From assembly GCF_026222555.1 (NCBI RefSeq), contig NZ_CP098511.1, positions 3,391,501 to 3,455,500 on the forward strand: a stretch of DNA of 64,000 nucleotides, read 5' to 3'. The position numbers were made by a program, and so were the translations under genes. Shown here in pieces: positions 8,759 through 17,804 of the stretch. The DNA is from Aquimarina sp. ERC-38 (GTDB lineage Bacteria; Bacteroidota; Bacteroidia; Flavobacteriales; Flavobacteriaceae). Position 1 is the stretch's first letter; each line of letters opens with the position of its first letter. The notes under the pieces were generated by a model. That model did no database searches, was not told the origin of the DNA, and saw only the letters and a program-made list of their open reading frames with translations.

Positions 8759-10294
8759 TTATGTGGAAGCTTTAGCTTTAGTCTTTTTAGGTCTCGCCTT
8801 TTTCCCGGAACTTCGTCGTGACCCGTGTTTTTCATACACTTTAGCTGCTATCTCACGATATCCTTCTTGTTTACGTACGGCATAGATACGAGTTCGCATT
8901 TCGGTAGAAGCCGTTTTCCAATCTACGATTTGTGCCGGATAATCTCCTAATGGAGTGTCCGTATGGGCAATGATTTCTTCGGCAGAAAAAGGCCGTAATT
9001 CCGGAACGAACTTTTTTATAAAAACTGCTTCCGGGTCCTGATCAATGATCTGCTTGGTTGGGCTATAAATCCGTACCGTATTAATTCCTACTACACTTGC
9101 CTGCATTTGTAATTGGCTAATATGAATACCTGGTTCATAATCCGTATATAATTGTGCCATCGGATAATTAATTAACTTCCAACTGATATGTAGCGTATGA
9201 CAGGCAAAGGAGGTAAGTAAAGCCCGCATCCTGAAATTTAAAAACCCGGTCTGGTATAAACATCGGATACAAGCATCAATCATAGGGAATCCCGTGGTAC
9301 CCGTAATCCAAGCCTGATAATGTGCCGGATCATTTTCATAAAACAAATCTTCATAGGCAACATTCAATGCCTGGAATTCCATTTGCGGATCCGTTTCTAA
9401 GCGTTGGATAAAATGATCCCGCCAGTGTAAACGGGACATAAAAGAACGCAGCGACATTCGCCATTTGCCTGCATCAGGATCCCCTTTTTCTTTTAGCTCC
9501 AGGAGTTCGTCCATACGATTTTGAGTTCGTTGATAGATCGTTCTGCCCGTCATCGTTCCCCACGCCATATGTACCGAAGTACGAGACCCGGCGGTAAACG
9601 CAGTAAGTGGCGATGAGATTCCGCCCCGATAAGCAATTCCCCGTTCATATAAAAAACTAGTTAAATCCTTTTCAGCATTGGATTCGCTTACTTTTTGTAT
9701 CTGATCATAATCAAGCGTATCTCTTAACGTAGTTGATTTAGGCGCATCCAATTCTTTTTGATAATCCGTACAACTAAACTTTTTAATTTCGGAAGGAACC
9801 TTACACTTATGAAGGGTTGAAGGTATGGGCAGTAATTCTTCGTTGGTAAATTCTTTCCAAAGTGTATGGCGTTTATCCCGATCATAAAAATTACGAAATA
9901 CCGCAGTTTGCGCAAATTCCTTAAAAGATGTACCGATACTATCAGACCACTCCCGAACGGCTATATCTCTTTTATATGTTCGGTTTGTTCCAATCTCTTC
10001 ATGAGCATAGATAGCATTAAAAGGTACGTGTTTATGTACTTCTTTGAATATATCAACTACCTCCCCCTTATAAATAATAATTTCTCCGTCCCTTTTTTTG
10101 TAATTGGTTACTAAATCCGTTAATGCTGTAGTAATGGCATAGGTATGTAATAGGGAAGTGTCGGGAGCCTCTAAGAAAGAGGGTTCAATAATATAAATAG
10201 GAATAACCTGATCAAAGGCTTCTAAAGCATGGGTTAAGGCTATATTATCAAAAATTCTAAAATCTCTTTTTATCCAGTATACTGCCGTTTTCAT
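8759..10294 (-). CDS. cryptochrome/photolyase-family flavoprotein with altered FAD pocket
   Basis: A 511-residue photolyase-like protein. It has an N-terminal antenna-type Rossmann half (VYWIKRDFRIFDN; AIYAHEEIG at 95-102) and a C-terminal helical FAD domain (LHWRDHF near 289; TGFPMIDACIRCLYQTG at 334-350; RIYSPTKQ at 408-415). The family repairs cyclobutane or 6-4 photoproducts with blue light, or senses light. Trp372 aligns without gaps to E. coli PhrB Trp359. The next part, where PhrB has N378 and the NGGWQW segment with W382, reads HISQLQMQA, so N378 becomes His391 and W382 becomes Leu395. The C-terminal tail is Lys/Arg-rich, possibly DNA-binding. Whether it is a repair enzyme, a cryptochrome or a divergent clade is open. 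Confidence 0.85.
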   Translation of the reverse strand: MKTAVYWIKRDFRIFDNIALTHALEAFDQVIPIYIIEPSFLEAPDTSLLHTYAITTALTDLVTNYKKRDGEIIIYKGEVVDIFKEVHKHVPFNAIYAHEEIGTNRTYKRDIAVREWSDSIGTSFKEFAQTAVFRNFYDRDKRHTLWKEFTNEELLPIPSTLHKCKVPSEIKKFSCTDYQKELDAPKSTTLRDTLDYDQIQKVSESNAEKDLTSFLYERGIAYRGGISSPLTAFTAGSRTSVHMAWGTMTGRTIYQRTQNRMDELLELKEKGDPDAGKWRMSLRSFMSRLHWRDHFIQRLETDPQMEFQALNVAYEDLFYENDPAHYQAWITGTTGFPMIDACIRCLYQTGFLNFRMRALLTSFACHTLHISWKLINYPMAQLYTDYEPGIHISQLQMQASVVGINTVRIYSPTKQIIDQDPEAVFIKKFVPELRPFSAEEIIAHTDTPLGDYPAQIVDWKTASTEMRTRIYAVRKQEGYREIAAKVYEKHGSRRSSGKKARPKKTKAKAST

Positions 10295-10533
10295 AAAGTC
10301 AAAATTTTAGAATAAGAATTAATTAAACCCTATCACCTTTGTGGTCGGGTAAAGTTCTTAAAATAGAACCTTACTAATTGTTTGCATACGCGATTTGTTA
10401 TGCTCTATTCGTTATGAAACCTTAATTTTACTACAATTCCTGAATAAATTTTGTTCTTTACAAATAGCGACTTTAGTTCTTAATAGTGTTAGTATGTCAT
10501 AATTACCCCCAACCATTTAATTTTCAGCTATCT

Positions 10534-10606
10534 ATCCTATCCTATATCCTTTCCAAAGGAAAGGACTTTTAGCTACCTTCCCTCCGGAAAGGGCTGGGGA
10601 TAGGAT
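10534..10606. repeat. double-hairpin palindromic element (REP/BIME-like)
   Basis: Two 31-bp arms (10534-10564 and 10576-10606) are imperfect inverted copies of one another around an 11-nt spacer. Both begin or end with ATCCTATCC / GGATAGGAT. Each arm is itself palindromic: CCTTTCC-AAAGGAAAGG on the left, CCTTCCCTCCGGAAAGG on the right. This folds either as one long stem or as two adjacent hairpins, the layout of REP pairs. Reverse-complemented, the right arm contains CCCCAGCCCT followed by GGAGGG, also seen at 41.79 kb. The rest of the 383-bp gap (10295-10677) shows nothing else recognisable. Confidence 0.7.
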
Positions 10607-10677
10607 TAATTGATATAAATTAGAATTATCTACGCTATTTTAAACTAGAGCCTGAATAGCAAATATTGTATTAGATA

Positions 10678-11442
10678 CTACAGATTATTAGTAATTAATC
10701 TATGTGTTGGGTTGTAACGAGAGGTACTGATAATCCATTCTTTATATTCAGGTTTCGTCTCGGCCAGGGTTTTGAATATGTCCGCATCATTTTTATAAGC
10801 CCTGTTCGGAATCCTTTTATATTCTACTGAAAAGCGTTGAAATTCTTTTTCAATAATTTCGGGTTGTATGGTAATATTTTTATCTTTTATATCAATTTTA
10901 GACAAAACTTCGCCGGGTAAATCCGGTAGATAGTGCAAAATTCGATCTTTATTCACTAAGTTCCGGCATAAGGTCATAGAAAAGTTGTCCGCCCATTTTA
11001 AAATCTGATGTCCCTGTTGCGCCGTTTTTATAGTAATTTTTAAATGTTTACACACTTTAATTTTTTCAGCTTTTAAGAATGTTAAGATTTCTTTTGAAGC
11101 CTTAGATTTTTGTTTTTGATATCGTTCGTATAAATGACACAAACTCATCAGATAAATCCATTGTGATTTTAACTCCAGGTTTTTCAAGAAGTTAATAGTT
11201 TCCTTTGGCTCTAACTCTACATTTTTAAAATCTTTAGGTCGGCCTTTATCATCCAGGTAGAACCTTGCTTCAGAGAGTTGATAACTATCATCATGAGAAG
11301 CAATGGCAATCAAGTGTTCCAGCCAGTTTCTAACGTATATTTTTATATTTGGCCGTAAGATATTTGCTATTTGAGATGCTAAAAAGGCATGGTGGCGGTT
11401 ATGTATGACTATTATACTACTCTTCTCTTTTGCAATGATCAT
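10678..11442 (-). CDS. DUF3891-family protein
   Basis: A 254-residue cytoplasmic protein with the pattern I associate with DUF3891: an N-terminal strand, then HNRHHAFLASQIANIL, an AIASHDDSYQLSEA segment, and a DDKGRPKDF loop. The conserved His-His and His-Asp-Asp residues suggest a metal-binding helical HD-like core, but enzymatic activity is not established for the family. The C-terminal third (YKRIPNRAYKNDADIFKTLA) has no recognised motif. It lies between the REP-like element and the AraC regulator on the same strand, about 100 bp from the regulator. Confidence 0.7.
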   Translation of the reverse strand: MIIAKEKSSIIVIHNRHHAFLASQIANILRPNIKIYVRNWLEHLIAIASHDDSYQLSEARFYLDDKGRPKDFKNVELEPKETINFLKNLELKSQWIYLMSLCHLYERYQKQKSKASKEILTFLKAEKIKVCKHLKITIKTAQQGHQILKWADNFSMTLCRNLVNKDRILHYLPDLPGEVLSKIDIKDKNITIQPEIIEKEFQRFSVEYKRIPNRAYKNDADIFKTLAETKPEYKEWIISTSRYNPTHRLITNNL

Positions 11443-11543
11443 AGTACCTCTTTCTTAACAAAATTAGAGGCAGATCGTTAAATGTGTTAGCAAGATCAAT
11501 TGGATTCTTACCTCAAATAACAATTTTGGGTTATGAAATGTGT

Positions 11544-12566
11544 TTAAGAAGACGATAATAGGTTCTTTCTAAAATCCTTTGGAGTAAGATTGTATTTATT
11601 TTTAAATACTTTAGATAAATAAGACATACTATTTATTCCTACCCGGTAGGCAATTTCTGAAATAGAAAGGTCTGTGGATTTTAATAAATGTACTGCAACA
11701 TCCAGTCTTATTTTTTGCATATAACTATTGACACTCATACGATATAGAATTCTAAATCCTTGTTGTAATTTCTTTTTGTTTAAGCCCACATGTTCGGCAA
11801 TCTGTTCGATAGTAAGGGATTCTTCAATATTTTCCTGAATAAACTTGGTAGCCTTTTCTATCATTTTCATTTCAGAACGGCGTAGGACACTTCGTCTACG
11901 GTCAGGATCCAGGTCATCAATATATTGTACGATTTGTTGAGTTAAAATTTCTAAGGATTTGCCATTTAAAAAGAATCGGTTTAAAAACGGATCTTTATTA
12001 AAATCCTCCATATCTTCAAATAACTCTCCTATCTTAAAACTGTATTGTCCTTTATAATAGAAATTATCTTTAGCTTCTGTATCTTCAAATAAATTTTGTA
12101 AATCATCCGGAAGGGATTTAAGTTCACAATCAATAGATTGTATAAACTCCTCTCGAATAATTTCAAGACTATTAATTTTTGTACGACAGTTTGCTTTAAA
12201 CCTTAAGATATGACCATTGCAATTTTGGGAGGCTACAATAGCATTGTCATACTGCTGTACCTCATGTACATCGGTACAATGTTCGAATGTATGTGTAAAC
12301 TCTCCGATCGCACAAAATAAAAATTTAAGAGGATGTACTTTATTCACTACAAATTTAAAAACAGTATCCTGTAGAAACGTACAATCATAGCGTAGGATCC
12401 CCAATCCGTTTTTAAAGTTGATTCCGGTTATCCTTCCTTCTCCGAAATTTTGAGGAATTTCCAAACTATATTCATCACAATAATGGAAGTATTCCGTATC
12501 AAAAATTTTGGCTATGTCTGCAATAACATCTTTAAGTGGTATGGATCTTACCAGTAAATCAAACAT
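11544..12566 (-). CDS. AraC-family transcriptional regulator
   Basis: A 340-residue regulator. The last 100 residues form the paired helix-turn-helix domain: ESLTIEQIAEHVGLNKKKLQQGF is the first HTH, and LSISEIAYRVGINSMSYLSKVFKNKYNLTPKDF is the second HTH with the family signature. The first 230 residues are a poorly conserved sensor/dimerisation region with several Cys (for example HYCDEY, HTFEHCTD, ASQNCNGH), which could sense redox state or a ligand. It is divergently oriented from the SDR gene at 12748, with 181 bp between the two starts, so that SDR gene is a natural candidate target along with self-regulation. Confidence 0.9.
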   Translation of the reverse strand: MFDLLVRSIPLKDVIADIAKIFDTEYFHYCDEYSLEIPQNFGEGRITGINFKNGLGILRYDCTFLQDTVFKFVVNKVHPLKFLFCAIGEFTHTFEHCTDVHEVQQYDNAIVASQNCNGHILRFKANCRTKINSLEIIREEFIQSIDCELKSLPDDLQNLFEDTEAKDNFYYKGQYSFKIGELFEDMEDFNKDPFLNRFFLNGKSLEILTQQIVQYIDDLDPDRRRSVLRRSEMKMIEKATKFIQENIEESLTIEQIAEHVGLNKKKLQQGFRILYRMSVNSYMQKIRLDVAVHLLKSTDLSISEIAYRVGINSMSYLSKVFKNKYNLTPKDFRKNLLSSS

Positions 12567-12747
12567 GTATGAGGTATTAAAGTCTTATTTTAATAAGGTT
12601 ATTAATTTAAAATTAGGATAACCAGTTTGAATAGCCAAACCTTAATTGTAATGTAGTAAAGATATAATTAATTGCATCCATAATTGCTTCTTGATAAAAG
12701 TAGTTTTAAGCATCTGAATAATTAAAATGTAATAAAATTAAATACGA

Positions 12748-13566
12748 ATGGATTTAAAGATTAAGGGTAAAACTGCTTTGATAACCGGTGGGGATTCCGG
12801 AATGGGACAGGAAACAGCAAAATTTTTAGTTAGAGAAGGAGTTCATGTTATTCTTTCAGACAAAGAAAACGGAGAGAGTTTGCAGGAAGCAAAGAAAAAG
12901 GTAGAAAAAGAAGCTCAGGATGGAGCGAAAGTACTGACTATGGCTGCCGATATCTCTAATTATGTAAATGTGAAAGAACTGGCGGATCGTATAGAAAAAG
13001 AAATGGGTGGTGCGCATATCGTATTTCATTCGGCAGGGGCAAGGGGTGCTGCAGGTGACTTCTTAGAACTTACGGATGAAGACTGGAAAAATACCATTGA
13101 GATTGACCTGATGGGTTCCGTACGAGTGGCACGGGCTTTTATTCCACATTTTCAGAAATTAAACTGGGGTCGTATGATTATGGTGGCATCTGAGAATGCT
13201 TTCCAACCTTATGAAGAGGAAAGTCCTTATAACGCTTGTAAAGCCGGAATTATCAATTTATCTAAATGTTTATCCCGGGCATATTCTAAAGAAAATATCT
13301 TATTTAATTGTATCTCTCCGGCTTATATAGAAACTCCGATGACAGATGCCATGATGGAAGAATTAGCCGAAGAAAAAAATATTAGTGTAGAAGAAGCAGT
13401 AGAGTGGTTTGTAGAAAATAAACGTCCGCATATCGCAATGCAACGTAGGGGTAAACCTGAAGAAATTGCTTCTGTAATTGCCTTTTTATGTTCAGAGCAT
13501 GCCAGTTTTATCAATGGTACCAATATTCGGGTAGACGGGGGTTCGGTAGCCTCTGCATTTGGGTAG
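12748..13566 (+). CDS. SDR-family oxidoreductase
   Basis: A 272-residue classical short-chain dehydrogenase: TGGDSGMGQE at residue 12 for NAD(P) binding, HSAGARGAAGD in place of the usual NNAG, Ser in VASENAF, the Tyr/Lys pair in PYNACKAG, and a C-terminal FINGTNIRVDGGS. There is a 25-residue helical insertion (MMEELAEEKNISVEEAVEWF) before the substrate loop, as in several 3-oxoacyl-ACP reductase-like SDRs. Substrate not assignable. The ATG at 12748 follows an AT-rich divergent region shared with the AraC regulator. The Asn-to-His-Ser change at the NNAG position is unusual but tolerated in the family. Confidence 0.9.
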   Translation: MDLKIKGKTALITGGDSGMGQETAKFLVREGVHVILSDKENGESLQEAKKKVEKEAQDGAKVLTMAADISNYVNVKELADRIEKEMGGAHIVFHSAGARGAAGDFLELTDEDWKNTIEIDLMGSVRVARAFIPHFQKLNWGRMIMVASENAFQPYEEESPYNACKAGIINLSKCLSRAYSKENILFNCISPAYIETPMTDAMMEELAEEKNISVEEAVEWFVENKRPHIAMQRRGKPEEIASVIAFLCSEHASFINGTNIRVDGGSVASAFG

Positions 13567-13580
13567 TCCGCGACTTCATA

Positions 13581-13627
13581 GAAACTATTTAGTAAGTAAG
13601 AATTTAAATTGCTTGCTAAGTAGTTTT
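13581..13627. terminator. bidirectional hairpin between convergent genes
   Basis: The 13581-13599 arm pairs with 13609-13627 (TTGCTTGCTAAG in the right arm) with three G-U wobbles and a one-base bulge. It is flanked by A- and T-rich tracts. It lies between the plus-strand SDR and a minus-strand small gene, where a terminator serving both would be expected. Confidence 0.55.
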
Positions 13628-13891
13628 CTAATTTTTATTCTTTAGTTTCAGTAATTCATCCGAAAATAAACGGGCATAATGATTTAGACGTTCCCCGCTT
13701 GTAAAGAGTATTATTCTTTCAATTTTTGGGGTAATGCTTCCGGTGGAAATTACTTCGACGAAATAAAGATCCAGAGCGTACAGAGAATGCATTACCCCCT
13801 TTAGTTTATATTCAAAAATAAGCGTTCCGGTATTTACTAAAATGCAAATCTTACGGTAAACAGGTTGTTTTTCAAACAGAGTACGTTTCAT
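13628..13891 (-). CDS. small hypothetical protein
   Basis: An 87-residue protein I do not recognise. It alternates strands and short turns (CILVNTGTLIFEYKLKG, YALDLYFVEVISTG) and ends with a helix (LNHYARLFSDELLKL). This pattern fits a small alpha+beta domain, and proteins of this type and size are common as orphan genes in Flavobacteriaceae. No signal peptide or membrane helix. It is monocistronic, with a hairpin directly after its stop and about 240 bp of AT-rich DNA upstream. Confidence 0.5.
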   Translation of the reverse strand: MKRTLFEKQPVYRKICILVNTGTLIFEYKLKGVMHSLYALDLYFVEVISTGSITPKIERIILFTSGERLNHYARLFSDELLKLKNKN

Positions 13892-14133
13892 AAGTCACAG
13901 AGGTTTTAGAAGAAAGCGGTCTAATTTGATAACTTAGGTACTTTCATTACTGAAAATTAACAAGCATTATCCTGTTAAAAGTGTTTTTTTAAAGGAAAAA
14001 TGGATGGTAATATAAATCCATACTACTATTTTAGTCGAATGTAAGGTTTCAACTTAACAATAAAGAAGGAATATGTTCCGCTTTATCAACCATTCTTATC
14101 CGGTATCAATTACTAAATCCTTATTTAAGAAAA

Positions 14134-15762
14134 CTACACTTGTAACACCCCCATATTAAAAGGTTTTTCGATAGGGGACTGGTTGGCTGCTTCAATACCC
14201 ATTGAAATTACTTTTCGGGTGTCCAGCGGATCTATGATACCATCTGTCCAGAGACGGGCAGCTGCATAATAAGGCGAAATTTGATCGTCGTAACGTGCTT
14301 TAATTTTAGAATATATAGTATTCTCGTCTTCTTCGGATAATTCTTCTCCTTTTTTCTTTAAAGAAGCTGTTTCAATTTGGGTGAGTACTTTTGCCGCTTG
14401 CGCTCCTCCCATAACTGCCAACTCTGCACTAGGCCAGGCATAGATAAAGCGAGGGTCATAGGCTTTACCACACATCGCATAATTTCCGGCTCCGTACGAG
14501 TTTCCAATTACAATAGTAAATTTAGGTACTACGCTATTACTAACAGCATTGACCATTTTTGCACCATCTTTAATAATTCCTCCATGTTCGCTTTTACTAC
14601 CCACCATAAAACCAGTGACGTCTTGTAAAAATACCAGGGGAATCTTTTTCTGATTACAATTGGCAATAAAACGGGTGGCTTTATCCGCAGAGTCCGAGTA
14701 AATTACCCCCCCGAACTGCATTTCTCCTTTTTTATTTTTTACAATTTTACGTTGATTGGCTACAATACCTACCGCCCAACCGTCAATACGAGCATATCCG
14801 GTAAGTATACTTTGTCCGTAACCTTCTTTATATTCATCAAACTCTGATGCATCTACCAGGCGCTTAATGATTTCGCGCATATCATATTGTTCGTTTCTAG
14901 CTTTGGGTATAATCCCGTAAATATCTTTTTCGTTTAGTATGGGTGCAATAGGGGTAGTTCTATTAAAACCAGCATTTTCAGGGGCTCCTATTTTGGATAT
15001 AATTTTTTTAATTGTGTCAAGGGCATCCTGGTCACTCTCTGCTTTATAATCTGTAACCCCAGATATTTCGCAATGGGTAGTAGCACCTCCCAGGGTTTCA
15101 TTATCAATAGTTTCTCCGATAGCTGCTTTTACTAAATAGCTGCCCGCCAGAAAGATACTTCCGGTTTTATTTACAATCAAAGCTTCATCACTCATAATTG
15201 GTAAATAGGCTCCGCCGGCTACACAACTACCCATAACCGCCGAAATTTGGGTAATCCCCATACTGCTCATCACCGCATTATTCCTAAAAATCCGGCCAAA
15301 ATGTTCTTTATCCGGAAAAATTTCGTCTTGCATTGGCAAGTACACTCCGGCGCTATCTACTAAGTAGATGATCGGTAATCGATTTTCCATAGCAATTTCC
15401 TGAGCGCGTAGGTTTTTTTTACCCGTGATGGGAAACCAGGCTCCGGCTTTTACCGTAGCGTCATTAGCCACTACCAGGCACTGAACTCCTTTAATATATC
15501 CTATAATAACCACTACACCTCCGCTGGGACAACCTCCATGTTCTTTGTACATTCCGTCTCCGGCAAAAGCTGCAATTTCCAGGGTAGATGCATCTTTGTC
15601 AAGTAAGTAAGCGATACGTTCTCTTGCTGTTAATTTACCTTTTGTATATTGTTTTTCAATCTTCTTTTCACCACCTCCCAGGTATACTTCTGCTAGTTTT
15701 TGTCGTAAGGAAGATACCAGTAATTTATTATGATCCTCGTTTTTATTAAAAGTTAGGTCCAT
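14134..15762 (-). CDS. acyl-CoA carboxylase carboxyltransferase (beta) subunit, methylcrotonoyl-CoA type
   Basis: A 542-residue biotin-dependent carboxyltransferase. It transfers CO2 from carboxybiotin to an acyl-CoA. The N-terminal half has KGKLTARERIAYLLD and GGCPSGGVVVIIG, the acyl-CoA site region VANDATVKAGAWFPITGKK, and SAGVYLPMQDEIFPD. The C-terminal half has VFLQDVTGFMVGS and the biotin-side oxyanion GNSYGAGNYAMCGKAYDP. The NDATVKAG-W-P and QDEIFPD patterns match the methylcrotonoyl-CoA carboxylase beta (leucine degradation) branch better than propionyl-CoA carboxylase. The partner biotin carboxylase subunit is not in this window. Confidence 0.88.
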   Translation of the reverse strand: MDLTFNKNEDHNKLLVSSLRQKLAEVYLGGGEKKIEKQYTKGKLTARERIAYLLDKDASTLEIAAFAGDGMYKEHGGCPSGGVVVIIGYIKGVQCLVVANDATVKAGAWFPITGKKNLRAQEIAMENRLPIIYLVDSAGVYLPMQDEIFPDKEHFGRIFRNNAVMSSMGITQISAVMGSCVAGGAYLPIMSDEALIVNKTGSIFLAGSYLVKAAIGETIDNETLGGATTHCEISGVTDYKAESDQDALDTIKKIISKIGAPENAGFNRTTPIAPILNEKDIYGIIPKARNEQYDMREIIKRLVDASEFDEYKEGYGQSILTGYARIDGWAVGIVANQRKIVKNKKGEMQFGGVIYSDSADKATRFIANCNQKKIPLVFLQDVTGFMVGSKSEHGGIIKDGAKMVNAVSNSVVPKFTIVIGNSYGAGNYAMCGKAYDPRFIYAWPSAELAVMGGAQAAKVLTQIETASLKKKGEELSEEDENTIYSKIKARYDDQISPYYAAARLWTDGIIDPLDTRKVISMGIEAANQSPIEKPFNMGVLQV

Positions 15763-16016
15763 GTGTTGCTTTTTTACGAAAATACAAAAAAGACCTTGCG
15801 AGTAGTGGTATTAGTAATAAATTATCAATAGTTATTAAAAAATGTAGTGAATATGTTAATAGGATTGCCTCTTTCTTTTAAAGTTAAAATTCCTATCAAT
15901 CTTGTTATCTGGTCTTTCTTATGAATTAACATTTTCATAACGATTAAGGCATCCCAATTTAATCTTACTTATTTTAAATCCTTTACTTTAGGAGTCTAAA
16001 ATAAACTCAACTTCTC

Positions 16017-17405
16017 ATGCAAAACATTTCTATTAAAAATGTTGCTTTGGCAACAATCATTATTCTTTTCATTAATAGTTGTACTACCGAAGATAATATC
16101 TCCGAAATTGAAAATCAAAGCTTAGCTATTTTCGGTACACTAGAAGCTCCGACTTATCTATACGACAACCAGGGGCCACATGAACATAATCATAGTAATA
16201 AAAGAGCATCCGGCTTTACTGAAGGTTTTGAAAATACAGATAAACCCAGTTATGCTAACGGAACTATTTTTCTTCAAAATGGCAACTGGTTTGCTTCGGA
16301 TGCTCTGGTAGGAGACCTGTCCAATGACCGGAAATTCGGAAGACAATCCGTACGTATCCGGAATACCGGTTATGTAGTAATGAGTTTTGATATGGATAAC
16401 GGAGCCCGTTCTGTAAGTGTACGCCATGCTAAATACGGTAGTGACGGTACTTCTACCTGGCGTTTGATTGCCTCCTATGATCGAGGTGATAACTGGTCTT
16501 TTGTAGGCAATACGGTAACTACTAGCTCCACCCGTTTAAATACGGTAAGCTTCTCAGTGAACGATACTCGCCGTGTTCGTTACGGAATCTATAAAACCGG
16601 AGGCGGGAGCAGTCGGATTAACATTGATAATATCGAAATTAATACTGGCGGAAGTACCGGAGGACGGGCACAAAGAGATAGCAACCTAACCTTTGGAAAT
16701 CCATCAAATGCCGGTAATTTCTCCAATAATTATTTTTTATTAAGACCTGAATATACATTATCTTATAATGAAGACCGCGGTACGGCTAATTGGGTAAGTT
16801 GGCACCTGAGCAAAGCCTGGAGAGGTTCTGCTTCGAGGTGTAACTGTTTTGAAGAAGATCGTTCATTGCCTTCTTCTTTCTTTAGAGTTTCCTCTTCGGA
16901 TTATAGTGGTTCGGGTTTTGACCGGGGGCATATCTGTCCGTCGGCAGACCGGACTTTTAGTAGTGGTGGTAATGCAAATACCTTTTTTATGACCAATATG
17001 GCACCACAAGCCCCGGACAATAATCAAAAGAGTTGGGCTGATTTTGAGAATTACCTCAGGTCACTATTAGATGATAACGAGATTCATATAATTTCCGGAG
17101 TGGCAGGTAGTGGTGGTACCGGTCGTGAAGGATTCAGGCGGACGATTGCGAATGGGGCGGTAAGCGTACCAGATTCTTTTTGGAAAGTAGCCTTAATTAT
17201 TCCTAACGGAACCAATGATATTAACCGGGTAACTACCTCCTCAAGAGTACTGGCAATCAACGTTCCGAATGACCAGAATATCAGTACGAACTGGAGAAAT
17301 TTTAGGACTAGTATTGATGCTATCGAGCGATTGACCGGATATGATTTTTATGAAAATTTACCTAACCAGGTAGAAGCTGTTTTAGAAGCCAGGGTAGGAA
17401 ATTAG
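16017..17405 (+). CDS. secreted lipoprotein DNA/RNA non-specific endonuclease
   Basis: A 462-residue protein. An SPII signal (lipobox INSC near residue 22) places it on the envelope surface or in the periplasm. Residues about 65-215 form a beta-sandwich beginning GFTEGFEN and ending INIDNIEIN. The nuclease domain of the NUC1/beta-beta-alpha-Me type follows, with DRGH at residues 302-305 (catalytic His305) and the metal-binding Asn in TNMAPQAPDNNQKSW. The family cleaves DNA and RNA without sequence preference and is typically used for nutrient nucleic acid scavenging or extracellular DNA removal. It has its own AT-rich upstream region and is followed by a clear terminator. Confidence 0.9.
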   Translation: MQNISIKNVALATIIILFINSCTTEDNISEIENQSLAIFGTLEAPTYLYDNQGPHEHNHSNKRASGFTEGFENTDKPSYANGTIFLQNGNWFASDALVGDLSNDRKFGRQSVRIRNTGYVVMSFDMDNGARSVSVRHAKYGSDGTSTWRLIASYDRGDNWSFVGNTVTTSSTRLNTVSFSVNDTRRVRYGIYKTGGGSSRINIDNIEINTGGSTGGRAQRDSNLTFGNPSNAGNFSNNYFLLRPEYTLSYNEDRGTANWVSWHLSKAWRGSASRCNCFEEDRSLPSSFFRVSSSDYSGSGFDRGHICPSADRTFSSGGNANTFFMTNMAPQAPDNNQKSWADFENYLRSLLDDNEIHIISGVAGSGGTGREGFRRTIANGAVSVPDSFWKVALIIPNGTNDINRVTTSSRVLAINVPNDQNISTNWRNFRTSIDAIERLTGYDFYENLPNQVEAVLEARVGN

Positions 17406-17440
17406 AGGTGTACCTTACTTATTTTAAAATAAAAGACTGA

Positions 17441-17466
17441 AAAACAGGCAATTTGCCTGTTTTTTT
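17441..17466 (+). terminator. Rho-independent terminator after the nuclease gene
   Basis: ACAGGCA at 17444-17450, a 3-nt ATT loop, then TGCCTGT at 17454-17460, followed by a run of T. A-T pairs extend the stem outward. It sits 36 bp past the nuclease stop codon. Confidence 0.85.
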
Positions 17467-17589
17467 ATACCCTAACTTTTACGTACGTATTACTTTTACT
17501 ACATCCGATCCTAATAAAGTTACGGTTATGACCGGAAATTAACGATATTTGTTTTTCAACTAAACAATAAATCATCCAAATAAGGTATT

Positions 17590-17772
17590 ATGGGTATGAA
17601 TAAAAATACGGTATTGGCATGGGCTACATTTATCATGATTCTGGTAGGAGTCTCCTTAATTCTCCTAGGGGCTTTTAGGTACAGAGAGGTCTCCGGCTGG
17701 GGATTTGCCGCAGTTGGAATCGGTTTTTTTGCCATTGCCTGGGTATTTAATGCCTTAAAAGGAAGAGTATAG
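17590..17772 (+). CDS. small two-helix membrane protein (CAL67264-type)
   Basis: A 60-residue inner-membrane protein with two hydrophobic helices (about 8-28, WATFIMILVGVSLILLGAF; and 36-54, WGFAAVGIGFFAIAWVF) joined by a short RYREVSG loop and ending in KGRV. It resembles a conserved flavobacterial family I recall as CAL67264 family membrane proteins, function unknown. It lies 32 bp upstream of ettA on the same strand, so the two are probably cotranscribed; pairing with a translation factor may be coincidental. Confidence 0.75.
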   Translation: MGMNKNTVLAWATFIMILVGVSLILLGAFRYREVSGWGFAAVGIGFFAIAWVFNALKGRV

Positions 17773-17804
17773 TTAAATATTCCACAAACATTTAAAATAG
17801 AAAT

